Shown one piece after another: positions 9,579-19,484 of a DNA stretch of 29,469 bases (position 1 is its first letter; each line of letters opens with the position of its first letter). This DNA comes from Tritrichomonas foetus (Eukaryota > Parabasalia > Tritrichomonadida > Tritrichomonadidae): assembly GCA_001839685.1 (NCBI GenBank), contig MLAK01001154.1:1-29469 (forward strand). The letters are read 5' to 3'. The notes beneath the pieces are model-generated. The model had not been told where the DNA came from and did no database searches. It saw only the letters and a list, made by a program, of their open reading frames with translations. Position numbers and translations under genes: made by a program.

Positions 9579-10544
9579 GAAAAATATTCATTTCATCATG
9601 ATTTCTGTGAAATAACACTTTAAAATAAATTTGTCTGGAAATCACCTATATTTCGTTATTTTAATCTCTTTACATAATTAAAGAGGAACAATCAACAACA
9701 AACAAGCAAAAAATGATCATCTTTAGTTTTGGCAAGAAGTTAAATACCATTTGATTATGGGACCTCTGAAACATCATCAAACTTTTTCGAAAGCAGTTGT
9801 TTGACTCATTCTTTATAACAAACATTTTAACATCTTTTAAATGACAAATTGAAACAGATTAAATTTAAATCCTTATGTCAGAAAAAAATTGTTCGAAGCA
9901 ATTATGATTCACTATTCAGAGAAATTGCGACATGTTTAAGATTTGACAAAGAATGCTCGAATTTTCCATTCATTTTAGATTTGTTTCAATAAAGGAAAAC
10001 AAGTAAAGCAATATTAGGAATATATACAATAGAAATATTTGATAGCATAACTAAACTTTTTCAGTTATTTCCCATCTGTTCGTCTGTTGCACCTCTGAAT
10101 AATTGCTCAGATAAAATATCATTCTTTTTTCTGATCGAGTAGAGAACCCTTATACTTTTCTTGTTAAAATGCTTTATATCATGGAATTAGGATGACTCTA
10201 AGTATGATCAAAATTGAGAATAATCAATTGTGATCAAAAAACAGTATGCGAAATAGTATTTAAATCACTTCCCAAAAAATGATCAAAGAAATATTCAATT
10301 TGATACTATTTTAAATATCAAAGTTCTCAAAAATATGATCACTCAAGTACTAATAACCATTGAATTGAAATACTATTACAAATCATTTGAAAACGCCACG
10401 ATTATCCTATTGAAAATGAGATTTATAAAATTAATTTGTAAAGATTTTATACTTTTTTGTCAAATTAAATAATCGATTTGAAACATGTCAAATTTATCTT
10501 CGTGAATGTGAAAAGGTTTACCACAAAATTTGTAAATATTTTCC

Positions 10545-11591
10545 ATGAACAAAAAAGTAATTATTTTACCTGTTGATGTTACAAAAACTCTCGAAATTCA
10601 CGGATATAAAATCACTGAGGAAATTGGAGCAGGCGGTTTTGCTATGGTGTTTCAAGTATGGACCGAAAAGTATAATCAATTTTTTGCAGCAAAAGTTTTT
10701 GACATGCGTGGGATTGGAATGACACATAGTGTTACATCATTTTCCTCTGAAATTAACAGTTTAAAAGAACTTCATCATCCCAATGTTATTTCCATTTATG
10801 ATCATTTTTCTGATAATTCTTTTCTTTACATCATTCTCGATTATTGTCTAAATGGATGCTTAGCAGACCATATAACAGATGGAATTCCAATGCCAGAAAC
10901 AACAATGAAATTAATATGTTTGGATACTTTAAATGCACTTACATATTGTCATAAAAATGGTATTGCTCATCGTGATATTAAACCAGCAAACATATTGATT
11001 GATAAATATTGTCGAGCCAAACTTGCTGATTTTGGACTTTCTCAACACGTTCAAGAAAATGAGTATTTATTACGATTTGGAGGATCAAGACCTTTTCTAT
11101 CACCTGAAATAATCAAAAGAAAAAGATATGATCCAATGAAGGCAGACGTTTGGGCACTTGGAATCGTTTTCATTTTGATGGCAACTGGAAAAGTTCCAAA
11201 CCTAGTTCAAAATAACGGGGATATCCTTGAAACAAGAGTATTTGACAATATAAATCCAAATTTGGTTGCCTTAATTCAACCAATGCTTGATCCATCACCT
11301 GAAAAACGACCAACAATGGAACAAATTCTTCAAATGGATTACTTGGTTCAAGTTGGATCATCAAGATCAGCTATTAGTGAAAGACGAATACTGAAGAGAA
11401 AGCAAAGAAGAGTAAGTCAGCTTCCCATCTTTACTCAACCAAATGTTAACACATTAAGAGTGATGGGCCAGAGAAGAAGAAACTGCCAAACAATGAACAG
11501 AAGTTTGACTTTTTTCCATTTAAATCTTGATGATGAATCTAAAAAGCTTACATCAGTTTTAAATATAGCAAATCAACTTCCTAATACTTAG
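10545..11591 (+). CDS. Ser/Thr protein kinase, catalytically complete
   Basis: This 348-residue kinase transfers ATP phosphate to Ser/Thr. The glycine-rich loop GAGGFAMV is at 28-35, the ATP-anchoring lysine is K50 in AAKVF, and helix-C Glu is near 69. The catalytic loop HRDIKPAN is at 142-149, DFG at 162-164, SPE (usually APE) at 186-188, D201 in DVWALG, and R255. All catalytic residues are present, so it should be active. The family is not resolved beyond a CAMK/NEK/ULK-like general type common in trichomonads. The tail from 275 is basic and carries an RRVS site (288-291), a consensus for basophilic kinases. The kinase at 28107-29183 has the same layout and a similar tail, so the two look paralogous. 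The ATG is clear and the stop is TAG. Confidence 0.95.
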   Translation: MNKKVIILPVDVTKTLEIHGYKITEEIGAGGFAMVFQVWTEKYNQFFAAKVFDMRGIGMTHSVTSFSSEINSLKELHHPNVISIYDHFSDNSFLYIILDYCLNGCLADHITDGIPMPETTMKLICLDTLNALTYCHKNGIAHRDIKPANILIDKYCRAKLADFGLSQHVQENEYLLRFGGSRPFLSPEIIKRKRYDPMKADVWALGIVFILMATGKVPNLVQNNGDILETRVFDNINPNLVALIQPMLDPSPEKRPTMEQILQMDYLVQVGSSRSAISERRILKRKQRRVSQLPIFTQPNVNTLRVMGQRRRNCQTMNRSLTFFHLNLDDESKKLTSVLNIANQLPNT

Positions 11592-13280
11592 TATTGAATG
11601 TATTTTCATAAAATGATATTCAGTAACAACGAATACATTGTTTAAATAGACAACATAGATATTGTTTAAGTGAACACAATGACATTACTCTTCAGAAGTG
11701 TAATTTATCTGAAACCAATGTTGTACGGATCAGAGTAGAATCATACGATAATATTTATTGCAAAATTTTAAAATGAACTGAGATTGAGTGTTTGTTATAA
11801 ATTTTTAATAAAATAAATATGCTCCAACTTCATCTATTTATTATCAAAATCATACGTATTTCCTATACTGTTCCTTTGTCTCGGCAGGATATGAGAGACT
11901 AAAAAAAAAAACTTGATCATAAAGTGGCCTTATCATATCGCCATCTCTTAACAGATATTCATAAAGTGCTATGTGGGTATGAAAATTGTGAGATATTGAC
12001 TCTTTTGGTTGATCAGAACGACCCAAACATGATCAGGTATCTCACAATTAACATAATGATATCATTAGCTAAAATATCATAGAAACAAGATAGGTGCATG
12101 ATTTTCAAAAGAAAAAACTTAATATTGGGCTATGAAAACATTTTTTACAATGTTGTGAAAATTTTTTGTAAAACTCAAGCTGTAGAAACGTAAAAATAAA
12201 ATAATATTACAACAATTATTTATTGGTGTTTTTTCTCACTTGATTTTCTGATTCTTCAATGATTCAAGTGTTGAATTAAAAGTTTCGAATCGTCATGCAA
12301 CTTTCGCCTATTTTATCGCAGATATATTCAAAAATCAATATAATACGATCTGTTATTGAGATAAAGCGGCGATATCATTGAAATTTTCACAGAAAATAAT
12401 TGACTGCAATTCATATCTTTACAATTTTCCAACGATAATTTATCAAAATAAACACAAATCATTTTGAATTAAATTGTCTTAAGAAAAACCTACAACATTG
12501 AATATTTGAAAAGTAATCATGATTCGAAATGTAATCTGGAATACGTCTTCAGAAAGTGTTAGCATATAACGTTATCAATATATATCAATTACTTGCTTAT
12601 ATTTCATTGATTTTTGATAAGAAATACACCAGTTTTTTGTTCATAACATTGATAGGAAAATTTTCAATGGGGTGATAAAAAAAGGAAAACGAAAAAAAGT
12701 ATTGTGTAAGTTTTCTCGAGGTTTTCACTGATTTATTCTACTATTCACTAATAATTAGCATTTTTTAGAATGATGATAACATTTTGAAAAATCATTTCAC
12801 TTTGAACATAGAAAAAACCATTGATGTAATAACAATTGAATTTTTTGAGATCTTATTCAACAATTTCTCTTCAATATTAAATTCAAAATATGTATTTATC
12901 AATTAGAAATTAAATTGAATATACAATTATTACAAATTGATATTAAATCAATTATTCAATAATTAAATTCAAAATATACATTTTCCAGCTCAGATATGAC
13001 AAAATACTTTATTGGACTCTTAAAAAACCTGACATATTGTTGGTGAGTATGATACATTACACTTAAATATAATATTTCTTTGAAGTAAAGCCAAATAAGC
13101 CCAATCATATGAAGAAAAACAGCTTAGAAAATTCAATTGTGATCTTTTTGAGTTAATATTTGAAATAAATCGAACTTTTATAAATACAAAATTTTCTATA
13201 TTAACATATCAATTTTTATAATTACAATTGTTCAATTCAAAAATTGAAGAAATTTGATGATGTCTCAATTTTTCAATAGT
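11592..13280. other. 1.7-kb gene-free intergenic region
   Basis: No ORF with recognisable content and no RNA gene are seen. It holds an inverted repeat at 11984-12049, an A-run near 11901, and a direct repeat of a TTAAATTCAAAATAT block near 12876 and 12964. Composition is very AT-rich. The segment before the pseudokinase presumably contains its promoter. Confidence 0.55.
11984..12049. repeat. 12-bp perfect inverted repeat with internal TGATCAG direct repeats
   Basis: AATTGTGAGATA (11984-11995) is the exact reverse complement of TATCTCACAATT (12038-12049). The 42-bp spacer contains two near-identical (A/T)TGATCAG words at about 12010 and 12030. It could be a cruciform or a tiny mobile-element footprint. 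Confidence 0.6.
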
Positions 13281-13285
13281 TCATA
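13281..13285 (+). promoter_or_regulatory. Initiator (TCATA) of pseudokinase gene
   Basis: TCATA matches the trichomonad initiator TCA-pyrimidine-(A/T). Its A at 13283 lies 14 nt before the ATG at 13297, within the usual 5-20 nt distance for this group. Confidence 0.55.
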
Positions 13286-13296
13286 ACTCGAGCTTG

Positions 13297-14514
13297 ATGT
13301 TCGAAATTCCATTTCAAATCAACGAGTACCACTTGATTGAACAGCTTCACACATTCGATGGAGCAACTTTTTATAAAGCCAAAAATCATAGATTTCCTGA
13401 TATTGATTTTATTATCAAGATTCTGCCGACATCAATTCCTGATTCCAAAACTCGCTACATGAATGAAATATATACATTATGTAAATTGGATCATCCAAAT
13501 ATCGCAAGAATTTATAACAAATTTATGACGGACGATTATTTATGCATCGTTTTTGAAAGTTGGAAAAGTACGATAGCTTCTACATTTTCAAATGAACTTA
13601 GTGATAAGGTAGAACAGACAGGATTCAACACAAAATTCGACTTGAAAAATACCAAACCTAACAACGACAAAAATTCACCTTCTAATTCACCTTTAGACCA
13701 ACAAACAACAATCAATAAATTTTCACATGGTTTCACAACAGGAAACTCTAAAAATTCTAATAATGGATCATCTCTTTATCCAGCCTCTTATCCAACTGGC
13801 TACTCTGGAATCATCCATTCAGTGAGTAAGAACAACAGTATGAAAGCATTCAAAAAATTGAAAAGAATTTCAAAAAATATTGCTGTTCAAATTTTCTCAG
13901 GTATTGAATACCTTCATCAAAAAGGAATTTGTCATCGTAATATAAGCCTTCATAATATTGTTATTGACAACAATGGACGCGTGAAATTGATTGGTTTTGA
14001 TTACGCAATATTAATAAGTGAATTCCAACAAAACCCATTTGGACATATAGGAACAACAGAGTTTACAGCACCTGAAATATTGATGAATATTGCCAAGAAA
14101 CCTATTTTTTCACACGATATTTGGTCGTTAGGAGTTGTACTTTTTTATTTGAGTGCTGGAAAGTCACCTTGGCCACTTACAACCACTGAATCCGAAAAAA
14201 TTTCTTGTATTAGGGCCGGAAAAGTTGTTGTTTCAAGCGAAACTGATTCTACAATGCATTTCATTATCCATAAAATGATTGTAGTTAATCCTGAACAACG
14301 TGTATCGATAGATTCTGTCATTCAATTTTATATAAATTATTATGCATCTCAGTCTGATCCACTCACCCCTTCAAATCTTACCAAATCAGGTAACAATTCA
14401 TATACCAGATTTAAATCACTTAGCAGAAGTGGAAGCATACATTCATGCATGATGAGGCCATTCAATTCCAAATATGCATCTTCAAACTCTCTGAGAATGA
14501 GGAAGCCAATCTGA
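13297..14514 (+). CDS. Pseudokinase with Asn/Ser-rich insert
   Basis: This is a 405-residue protein-kinase fold from the ATG at 13297; the preceding in-frame TTG is unlikely to be used in a eukaryote. The lysine of the small lobe (K41 in FIIKIL) and a helix-C Glu (E57) remain. The glycine loop is gone (LHTFDGATFY). HRD is HRN at 213-215, so the catalytic Asp is lost, and DFG is replaced by GFD at 233-235, so the metal-binding Asp is lost. APE (258-260), D274 in DIWSLG and R335 keep the large-lobe scaffold. A low-complexity insert of about 95 residues (95-190, rich in N, S, T, K) separates the hinge from helix E. The expected role is scaffold or regulator rather than enzyme. The C-tail is Ser-rich with basic sites. 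The ORF is long and uninterrupted, which argues that it is maintained. Confidence 0.9.
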   Translation: MFEIPFQINEYHLIEQLHTFDGATFYKAKNHRFPDIDFIIKILPTSIPDSKTRYMNEIYTLCKLDHPNIARIYNKFMTDDYLCIVFESWKSTIASTFSNELSDKVEQTGFNTKFDLKNTKPNNDKNSPSNSPLDQQTTINKFSHGFTTGNSKNSNNGSSLYPASYPTGYSGIIHSVSKNNSMKAFKKLKRISKNIAVQIFSGIEYLHQKGICHRNISLHNIVIDNNGRVKLIGFDYAILISEFQQNPFGHIGTTEFTAPEILMNIAKKPIFSHDIWSLGVVLFYLSAGKSPWPLTTTESEKISCIRAGKVVVSSETDSTMHFIIHKMIVVNPEQRVSIDSVIQFYINYYASQSDPLTPSNLTKSGNNSYTRFKSLSRSGSIHSCMMRPFNSKYASSNSLRMRKPI

Positions 14515-15107
14515 CATTTAATATGATATCTTATATTGTTTGTATTTTTGTATGAAATAGTCAAAACATCTTATATTAGATAGCATGATTTGTTATTCTT
14601 ATGTTAATAAATTGAATATATACATCATCTTTGTTTTCTTCTATTTTCTTGTTATTTGTTTAAAATGTATACTATACTTCATCAATATTCTATTTTCATT
14701 TCTTTCTAATGACTCCATAGATTGCATAAAATTTATTCTTCTACCATAAAATTTTCGCAAATTTACTTTAAGTTGGAATTTATAATTATATTTGACACTT
14801 AAAAAGCTTTGATTTCTTTTAATTTGTCTCAAAATGATTACCTAGCGATTCCATTTTCGTCAATTTGGAAATTTGTTGTTAATATTAATACAAATATATT
14901 GTGTTATATTTTTAAATAATGTCTCAATGCATTATATGTCATAAATACTCTTAACAGTCAAGATATTCTTGTTTAGAATTTTGTTTTGAGGAAAAATATT
15001 TTTACAATCACAATCAGAAAATTTCACCATTTTTTCAGAATTTATTGAGAGAAAAATCCAATTCAATTTTGGTGAATTTTTTATAATTAATAAACGGCCA
15101 TCTAAAA
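14515..15107. other. Intergenic, no gene seen
   Basis: AT-rich sequence between the pseudokinase and the disordered-protein gene. A 63-codon minus-strand ORF (14641-14832) is basic, AT-codon driven and without a domain, so I treat it as chance. Confidence 0.5.
15098..15102 (+). promoter_or_regulatory. Initiator-like CCATC
   Basis: CCATC lies with its A 8 nt before the ATG at 15108. It deviates from TCA-pyrimidine-(A/T) at the first and last base. The same GCCATC word precedes the kinase start at 21947 on the other strand. Confidence 0.3.
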
Positions 15108-16463
15108 ATGAGCCGGTATTCGCATATTCAGAGCGATGTGAAGACTACAACTTGTTTCAGTCGATTTGGCTCATCACCATATTCAGTCAATTCCAATTCA
15201 CATAATTACCACTCAAACTTTCGAGCCGCTTACCAATATAGCGCTGGAACATCTGATCATCTTTCACAGCATTGTACATCATACAATTATATCCCTGGAA
15301 CATTTTACCAGCGACAAGCTCAAGAAAACTCATTCAGCAACAACGATTACAGATTTTCGTATTCAAATTATTCTAACAGCGATGCATATAAAGCCGATTT
15401 TTCGCTCTCTTCAATTAACTCCTCACTTCAAAGCAATATTGCTCTTTCAAATTTGAGTTTGCCGCCAAATTATCGACATTCGATTATTTCGGAAACAAAA
15501 CGTGATCCAGTCACCATGCTTCATCCGACCACTTACAGACATAATTATGAACGATCACAGCAAATCATCAATTCATCTGCTGATGAAACAACAAAAGTTA
15601 CAAATTTTTCCAATTCTTTCGTTTATGAAAGTCAAAATTTATCATCAAAAAGAAATTCCCCGTTAAGCACAGTGAATCAGAATCGAATCAACCAAATAAC
15701 GGTCAATCGAGAAAAGTTAAATCAAAATTATGCAATCCAAAATAATTCTCACCAAGATTTGAATCAAGATTATCAGATTCCAACTTATGTTCCATCAACA
15801 CCAGCTAAAAAAGCAAGCAATGACCCAACATCTATGATAGATAATATTGTTGCCAAATATTTGACAGATTCTGACAGCAACATGAATCAAAGTCAAGAGC
15901 AATATTCAACCAATGTTCCACAAACAAAGAGCATAACAAGCACCAATTTCTTTACACTGGAGCATGATGAATATCTGAATAACATTGCAAATGACATAAA
16001 AAATCAAGATTTGGAAAAAAACAATCTCAATGAGCCCAAAAATCAACAAGCTACACATGATTTTCAATCAACATTTAATTATAACTTTTCTGATTATGAG
16101 AACAAAGTTGAAGATGATTCCGAGAATGATCAAAATTCATCTGTTGCATCACTTAACCAAAGCCCATTGAAAAATTACACTCAACACTACTCAAAGGAAG
16201 AACATGTAAATGAGGATTCCGTAATTTTGAAAGATGGAAACAACAAAGTAATCGACTTAAATGAAAAGTTGGCGAAATTCAGACAAACGATACGTATTGT
16301 CAGGAAAACTGAAGAAGATTTTGGAAGCTTTTTGAAATCAGATGATGGTGGAAAGCCAAACAACGAAGATGAAAAAGAGACAAATGATGTCAAAGAAATG
16401 GATAGTGAACCATCTTTGATTTTCAATGATCAGCAACAAAAATCACCAAATGATGAACTTTGA
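15108..16463 (+). CDS. Asn/Ser/Gln/Tyr-rich disordered protein, unknown
   Basis: This is a clear ATG-started ORF of 451 residues with no recognised domain. Residues 1-130 are rich in Ser, Tyr, Asn and His with few hydrophobics, the middle is Asn/Gln-rich, and 320-451 is acidic. The only segment likely to fold is near 385-415 (amphipathic, LNEKLAKFRQTI then RIVRKTEEDFGSFL), which might be a short helical binding motif. There is no signal peptide or membrane segment. The C-terminus NDEL resembles an ER-retrieval tetrapeptide, but without a signal peptide this is probably accidental. Base composition is less AT-extreme than the flanks, as expected for a real gene. The composition is prion-like and would suit a condensate or scaffold component; that is inference. 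Confidence 0.75.
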   Translation: MSRYSHIQSDVKTTTCFSRFGSSPYSVNSNSHNYHSNFRAAYQYSAGTSDHLSQHCTSYNYIPGTFYQRQAQENSFSNNDYRFSYSNYSNSDAYKADFSLSSINSSLQSNIALSNLSLPPNYRHSIISETKRDPVTMLHPTTYRHNYERSQQIINSSADETTKVTNFSNSFVYESQNLSSKRNSPLSTVNQNRINQITVNREKLNQNYAIQNNSHQDLNQDYQIPTYVPSTPAKKASNDPTSMIDNIVAKYLTDSDSNMNQSQEQYSTNVPQTKSITSTNFFTLEHDEYLNNIANDIKNQDLEKNNLNEPKNQQATHDFQSTFNYNFSDYENKVEDDSENDQNSSVASLNQSPLKNYTQHYSKEEHVNEDSVILKDGNNKVIDLNEKLAKFRQTIRIVRKTEEDFGSFLKSDDGGKPNNEDEKETNDVKEMDSEPSLIFNDQQQKSPNDEL

Positions 16464-16827
16464 AAATATTTATTTTTAGAAGTTTAGTTGCATTTGTTTG
16501 ATGTAATGTTTAATAAATTATTTGCCAGGAAATATTCATCTATAGATTCTTATTCTGACATTGCCTCAGAATCACACAGTTTGTATGCACTTTTTAAAAA
16601 CTCTTTATTGATAACCATTACCCGAATAATTTATCTCATCATTTAACAGAAATTCGTTTACAATCAACTTATGAATGTGAGTCAGCTAATTTTTTGAGGT
16701 TGTTTTGCCATTTATTATCATATTTTACTGATTTTTTTTTATATCCGAATTCAAATTTTGAATTGAGTAGATAAATTCCATTGTATCAAAAATATTTATC
16801 AAATTTTTTTCAATTGATTAGGAAAGC
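16464..16827. other. Intergenic, no gene seen
   Basis: AT-rich sequence between two plus-strand genes. It must contain the promoter for the VPS9 gene, but no clear initiator match lies close to the ATG at 16828. Confidence 0.5.
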
Positions 16828-18291
16828 ATGAATAATATGGAGAGCACATCTTTTATTTTCGAGCCAATTAATAGTGAATGTGCAGCTTTCATGAATTTGC
16901 TTCCCCCTGGCTCCCAAATAGGACAAGCTGCAATAAAAAATACCAACAAGATAATCACAAAGTTAGATAAAGTTTTTATTAGTTTATTTACAAAGAAAGA
17001 TAAGACAACTAAAAATCCCCTCAAAAACATTGCTTCTCAAAGCCCCAAAGTGAAATATGCAAATAATAAAATACATATTTTGGTGAATCATATTCAAAAA
17101 GAAACAGAAAATTTAAAGAACAATGCTCAAAATTTAGAGCTACAAGTTATTTGTTTTTTAACACAATGCAAAGAATCCAACTTGTCAGTAGCATTTCAAA
17201 TAAATGAATTCATGTATCATTTAAAAAAGAACTATAAGAAAAATGACTATATTATAAAAGCCAAGAAAAAAATTAACTATTTAGAAAAATTTATCGAATT
17301 TAACATTCAGCGGAAAACATCAATTGATCTCAAAATAGAAATATCCAAATATACAAACAATTACAGATTGGATGACGAATATTTCCCTATCAATGATTTT
17401 GATTATATTATTCATCAAAAATATGACCATAAAATTGAAGCAGTTGTTAACCAAATTATCGGAGATACTCCAGAATCAATTGATTCGTTAAATTCAATAA
17501 AAAATGACTCGACTTCGGATTCATTGATTGCTTATAATTCCTAGGATGAACATAATGAAACAATTTCATCTGAAAGAATAAAATCTAATAGTTCTGAGAT
17601 TTCATTTAATTATTATGATTTTTCACCACTACAAATCCTCCTAGCTCAAATCTTAGATGAAATTAAACCAAATAATTACGAACAAAATATCTTAATAAAA
17701 TGCTCAGTTGTTCGGGCTTTTTTTGAGTCTTTATACATTAAAAATCCTTCTTATTTGTTTAAATTAGATCCATCTAATTTTGGACATAATTGTTCAATGG
17801 TACAAATATCAACACCAAAGCAAGTCAATATTCCTGAAAAAATAATGAAAGTTGAAGATATGAAAATACCTTTACATATCCTTGTACACCAAAATGAGCA
17901 CCTTCAAAATGCAATTGATCATTTTGATCTCATGCAATTTTTTCCAAATCCAATTGATATTGTTGCACAAATTTACCTTGGAATGAAAAAATGTGAAATG
18001 TTTCTTACAGTAAATTCAATCATAAATAAATTGACAATTCCTTCAAAAAAATCAAAGGATTTGGCATCAAAAGAAATGTCTTTTGATGATTTCTTCCCAG
18101 TTTATTTTTCTATTGTTGCAGTAAATCCACCACCAAATTCTGTGCAAATGAAGCACTTTTTGGATTCAATAATTGGAATTTCTATTCCAGTGACATTTGA
18201 TTATGCAAGACTATTTTTTACTTCAGCTGTAGAATATCTTGAGAAATACGAAAACAACGCACCTGAAGAAGAAAATATTCCCTTAAGTTAA
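16828..18291 (+). pseudogene. VPS9-domain Rab exchange factor split by in-frame TAG
   Basis: Two ORFs (16828-17544 and the open frame continuing to 18291) are in the same reading frame, separated only by a TAG at 17542-17544. Together they span 488 codons including that TAG and the final TAA. The N-terminal half is helical and Lys/Asn-rich. Its start (residues 23-55) has a LLPPGSQIG segment. The C-terminal part carries a VPS9 domain near residues 370-475. Its core is FDDFFPVYFSIVAVNPP, where the Asp and Pro correspond to the conserved D..P of the Rab5-GEF active face, followed by FDYARLFF..AVEYL in place of the conserved Y..T helix. VPS9 proteins load GTP onto Rab5-type GTPases in endosomal traffic. 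No ATG stands at the head of the second half, so alone it would be an amino-truncated domain. One stop with no other lesion suggests a very recent nonsense change, a sequencing error or readthrough. Confidence 0.75.
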
Positions 18292-19484
18292 AATTGTAAT
18301 TCACGTGAATTAATCTGACATTCATAAGATACTTCAAAGCTGTTCACGAGATTTTATAATCTATTTGTAAATAAAAATCGATTTATTACTTTTCTTCTTT
18401 TTTTGGTAACAAGGGAACAATTATAAATAAAAATATAGGATTAGAATTACTTCAATGAATAGATTTACTTGATCAAAATGTACAAATCTTGATTTGCTTT
18501 TTCAAGGAAATAGCCGAAAAGATAGTCAGTAAAATAATATTAATGGCAAATTCCAGAAATTCTAACAATATCTTCATATTTCTAACACTGAATATCAGAG
18601 TCTGAAAGAGCTGGGTACGAAAATCGGCCAAAAATAAATTCAATTTTGAGTGTGATCATTAAACGATGTCTTTATTTTTTGAATATAAGAGAATTATGGG
18701 AAAATTAATTTTCGCAATAATTGCCTGTTTCATTCCATGTTCTTAATAATGACAATTATTGAGAAACGAACAAATTCCCCAAAATAATTTGATTAGTAAT
18801 TTCCATCACAATATTTCGATGAATAAATTCACAAATATTAATTTTTTAAAATATTTTATATTGATACCTTCGACTTGATAGATCAATGGTACCATATATT
18901 GAATAGCTTGAGTTATTCGACTTTTTGAATGAACACAATTATCAAATAAATCAATTGAAGGCATGAGGAGGAAAAACATAACAACCTTTAATACTCAACC
19001 AAAAATATTATTTTATTTTTTCTTCAGGTGTGCTCAATATATATTCTGGGAACTTTCTATGCATGTATTCAATAATTCTTATTCAAAATTAATTCAGAAC
19101 TACTTCAAATTTCTTTACGAAATTTATATGGGATATTGAAATATTCAGTTAATCAAGCCGATTAAATTTCCCTAAAAAATTGAATGAGAGATATAAAGGA
19201 AATTATCTTGATGTACATAGTGGAAAACACAGTTTCTATAGGAATATAATGTTTTATGATTATTGATATATACATTTAGTTGTTATCTTCTTCCAAAATG
19301 TCAAAAATGGTCCCTAAAATTTGGATATATTACTTTTTGGATAATATATTGAAAGAAAAGTTAATTCTGGACAAAAATATAAATTTAATCAAATTATATC
19401 TTTTCCAATGTTATAGTTTATGAACTTATGCGCACTTTAATAGTTATATAATAGATGTTTATATTATAATTTCTCTAAAATAGA
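18292..19484. other. 1.2-kb gene-free region
   Basis: AT-rich sequence with no recognisable coding content. The only short ATG ORF noted (from 19298, about 41 codons) has no likeness to the missing part of the downstream E2F gene. An 11-bp word (AATAGATGTTT) occurs at 19450-19460 and again at 19479-19489, where E2F homology begins. Confidence 0.5.

Larger units (their letters stand above)
9314..10544. other. 1.2-kb gene-free intergenic region
   Basis: This lies between the divergent sirtuin and kinase genes and should hold both promoters. There are GAATGAAT runs near 9484-9515, a hairpin at 9557-9578, and several TGATCA/ATGATC words between 10200 and 10350. No convincing ORF is seen: the open stretch on the minus strand overlapping the sirtuin start has no ATG at its beginning and no recognisable domain. 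No tRNA is seen. Confidence 0.55.

Noticed and set aside
9280..9645. 121-codon minus-strand ORF overlapping the sirtuin start
   Set aside because: It opens with GTG, has a hydrophobic AT-codon composition without a domain, and overlaps a certain gene.
14641..14832. 63-codon minus-strand ORF
   Set aside because: Short, basic, AT-driven and featureless; expected by chance.
16452..16463. C-terminal NDEL as an ER-retrieval signal
   Set aside because: The protein has no signal peptide or membrane segment.
17542..17544. TAG recoded as glutamine, as in some diplomonads
   Set aside because: TAA and TAG end other genes here, and none of the long ORFs contains further in-frame TAA or TAG.
18292..19484. 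tRNA or other small RNA genes in the gene-free regions
   Set aside because: No GGTTCGAATCC-like T arm or cloverleaf could be found by eye here or in the other intergenic stretches.
19440..19484. Intron 3' splice site before the E2F relic (CTCTAAAATAG)
   Set aside because: It agrees poorly with the trichomonad ACTAACACACAG consensus and no matching GTATGT donor or upstream exon was seen.
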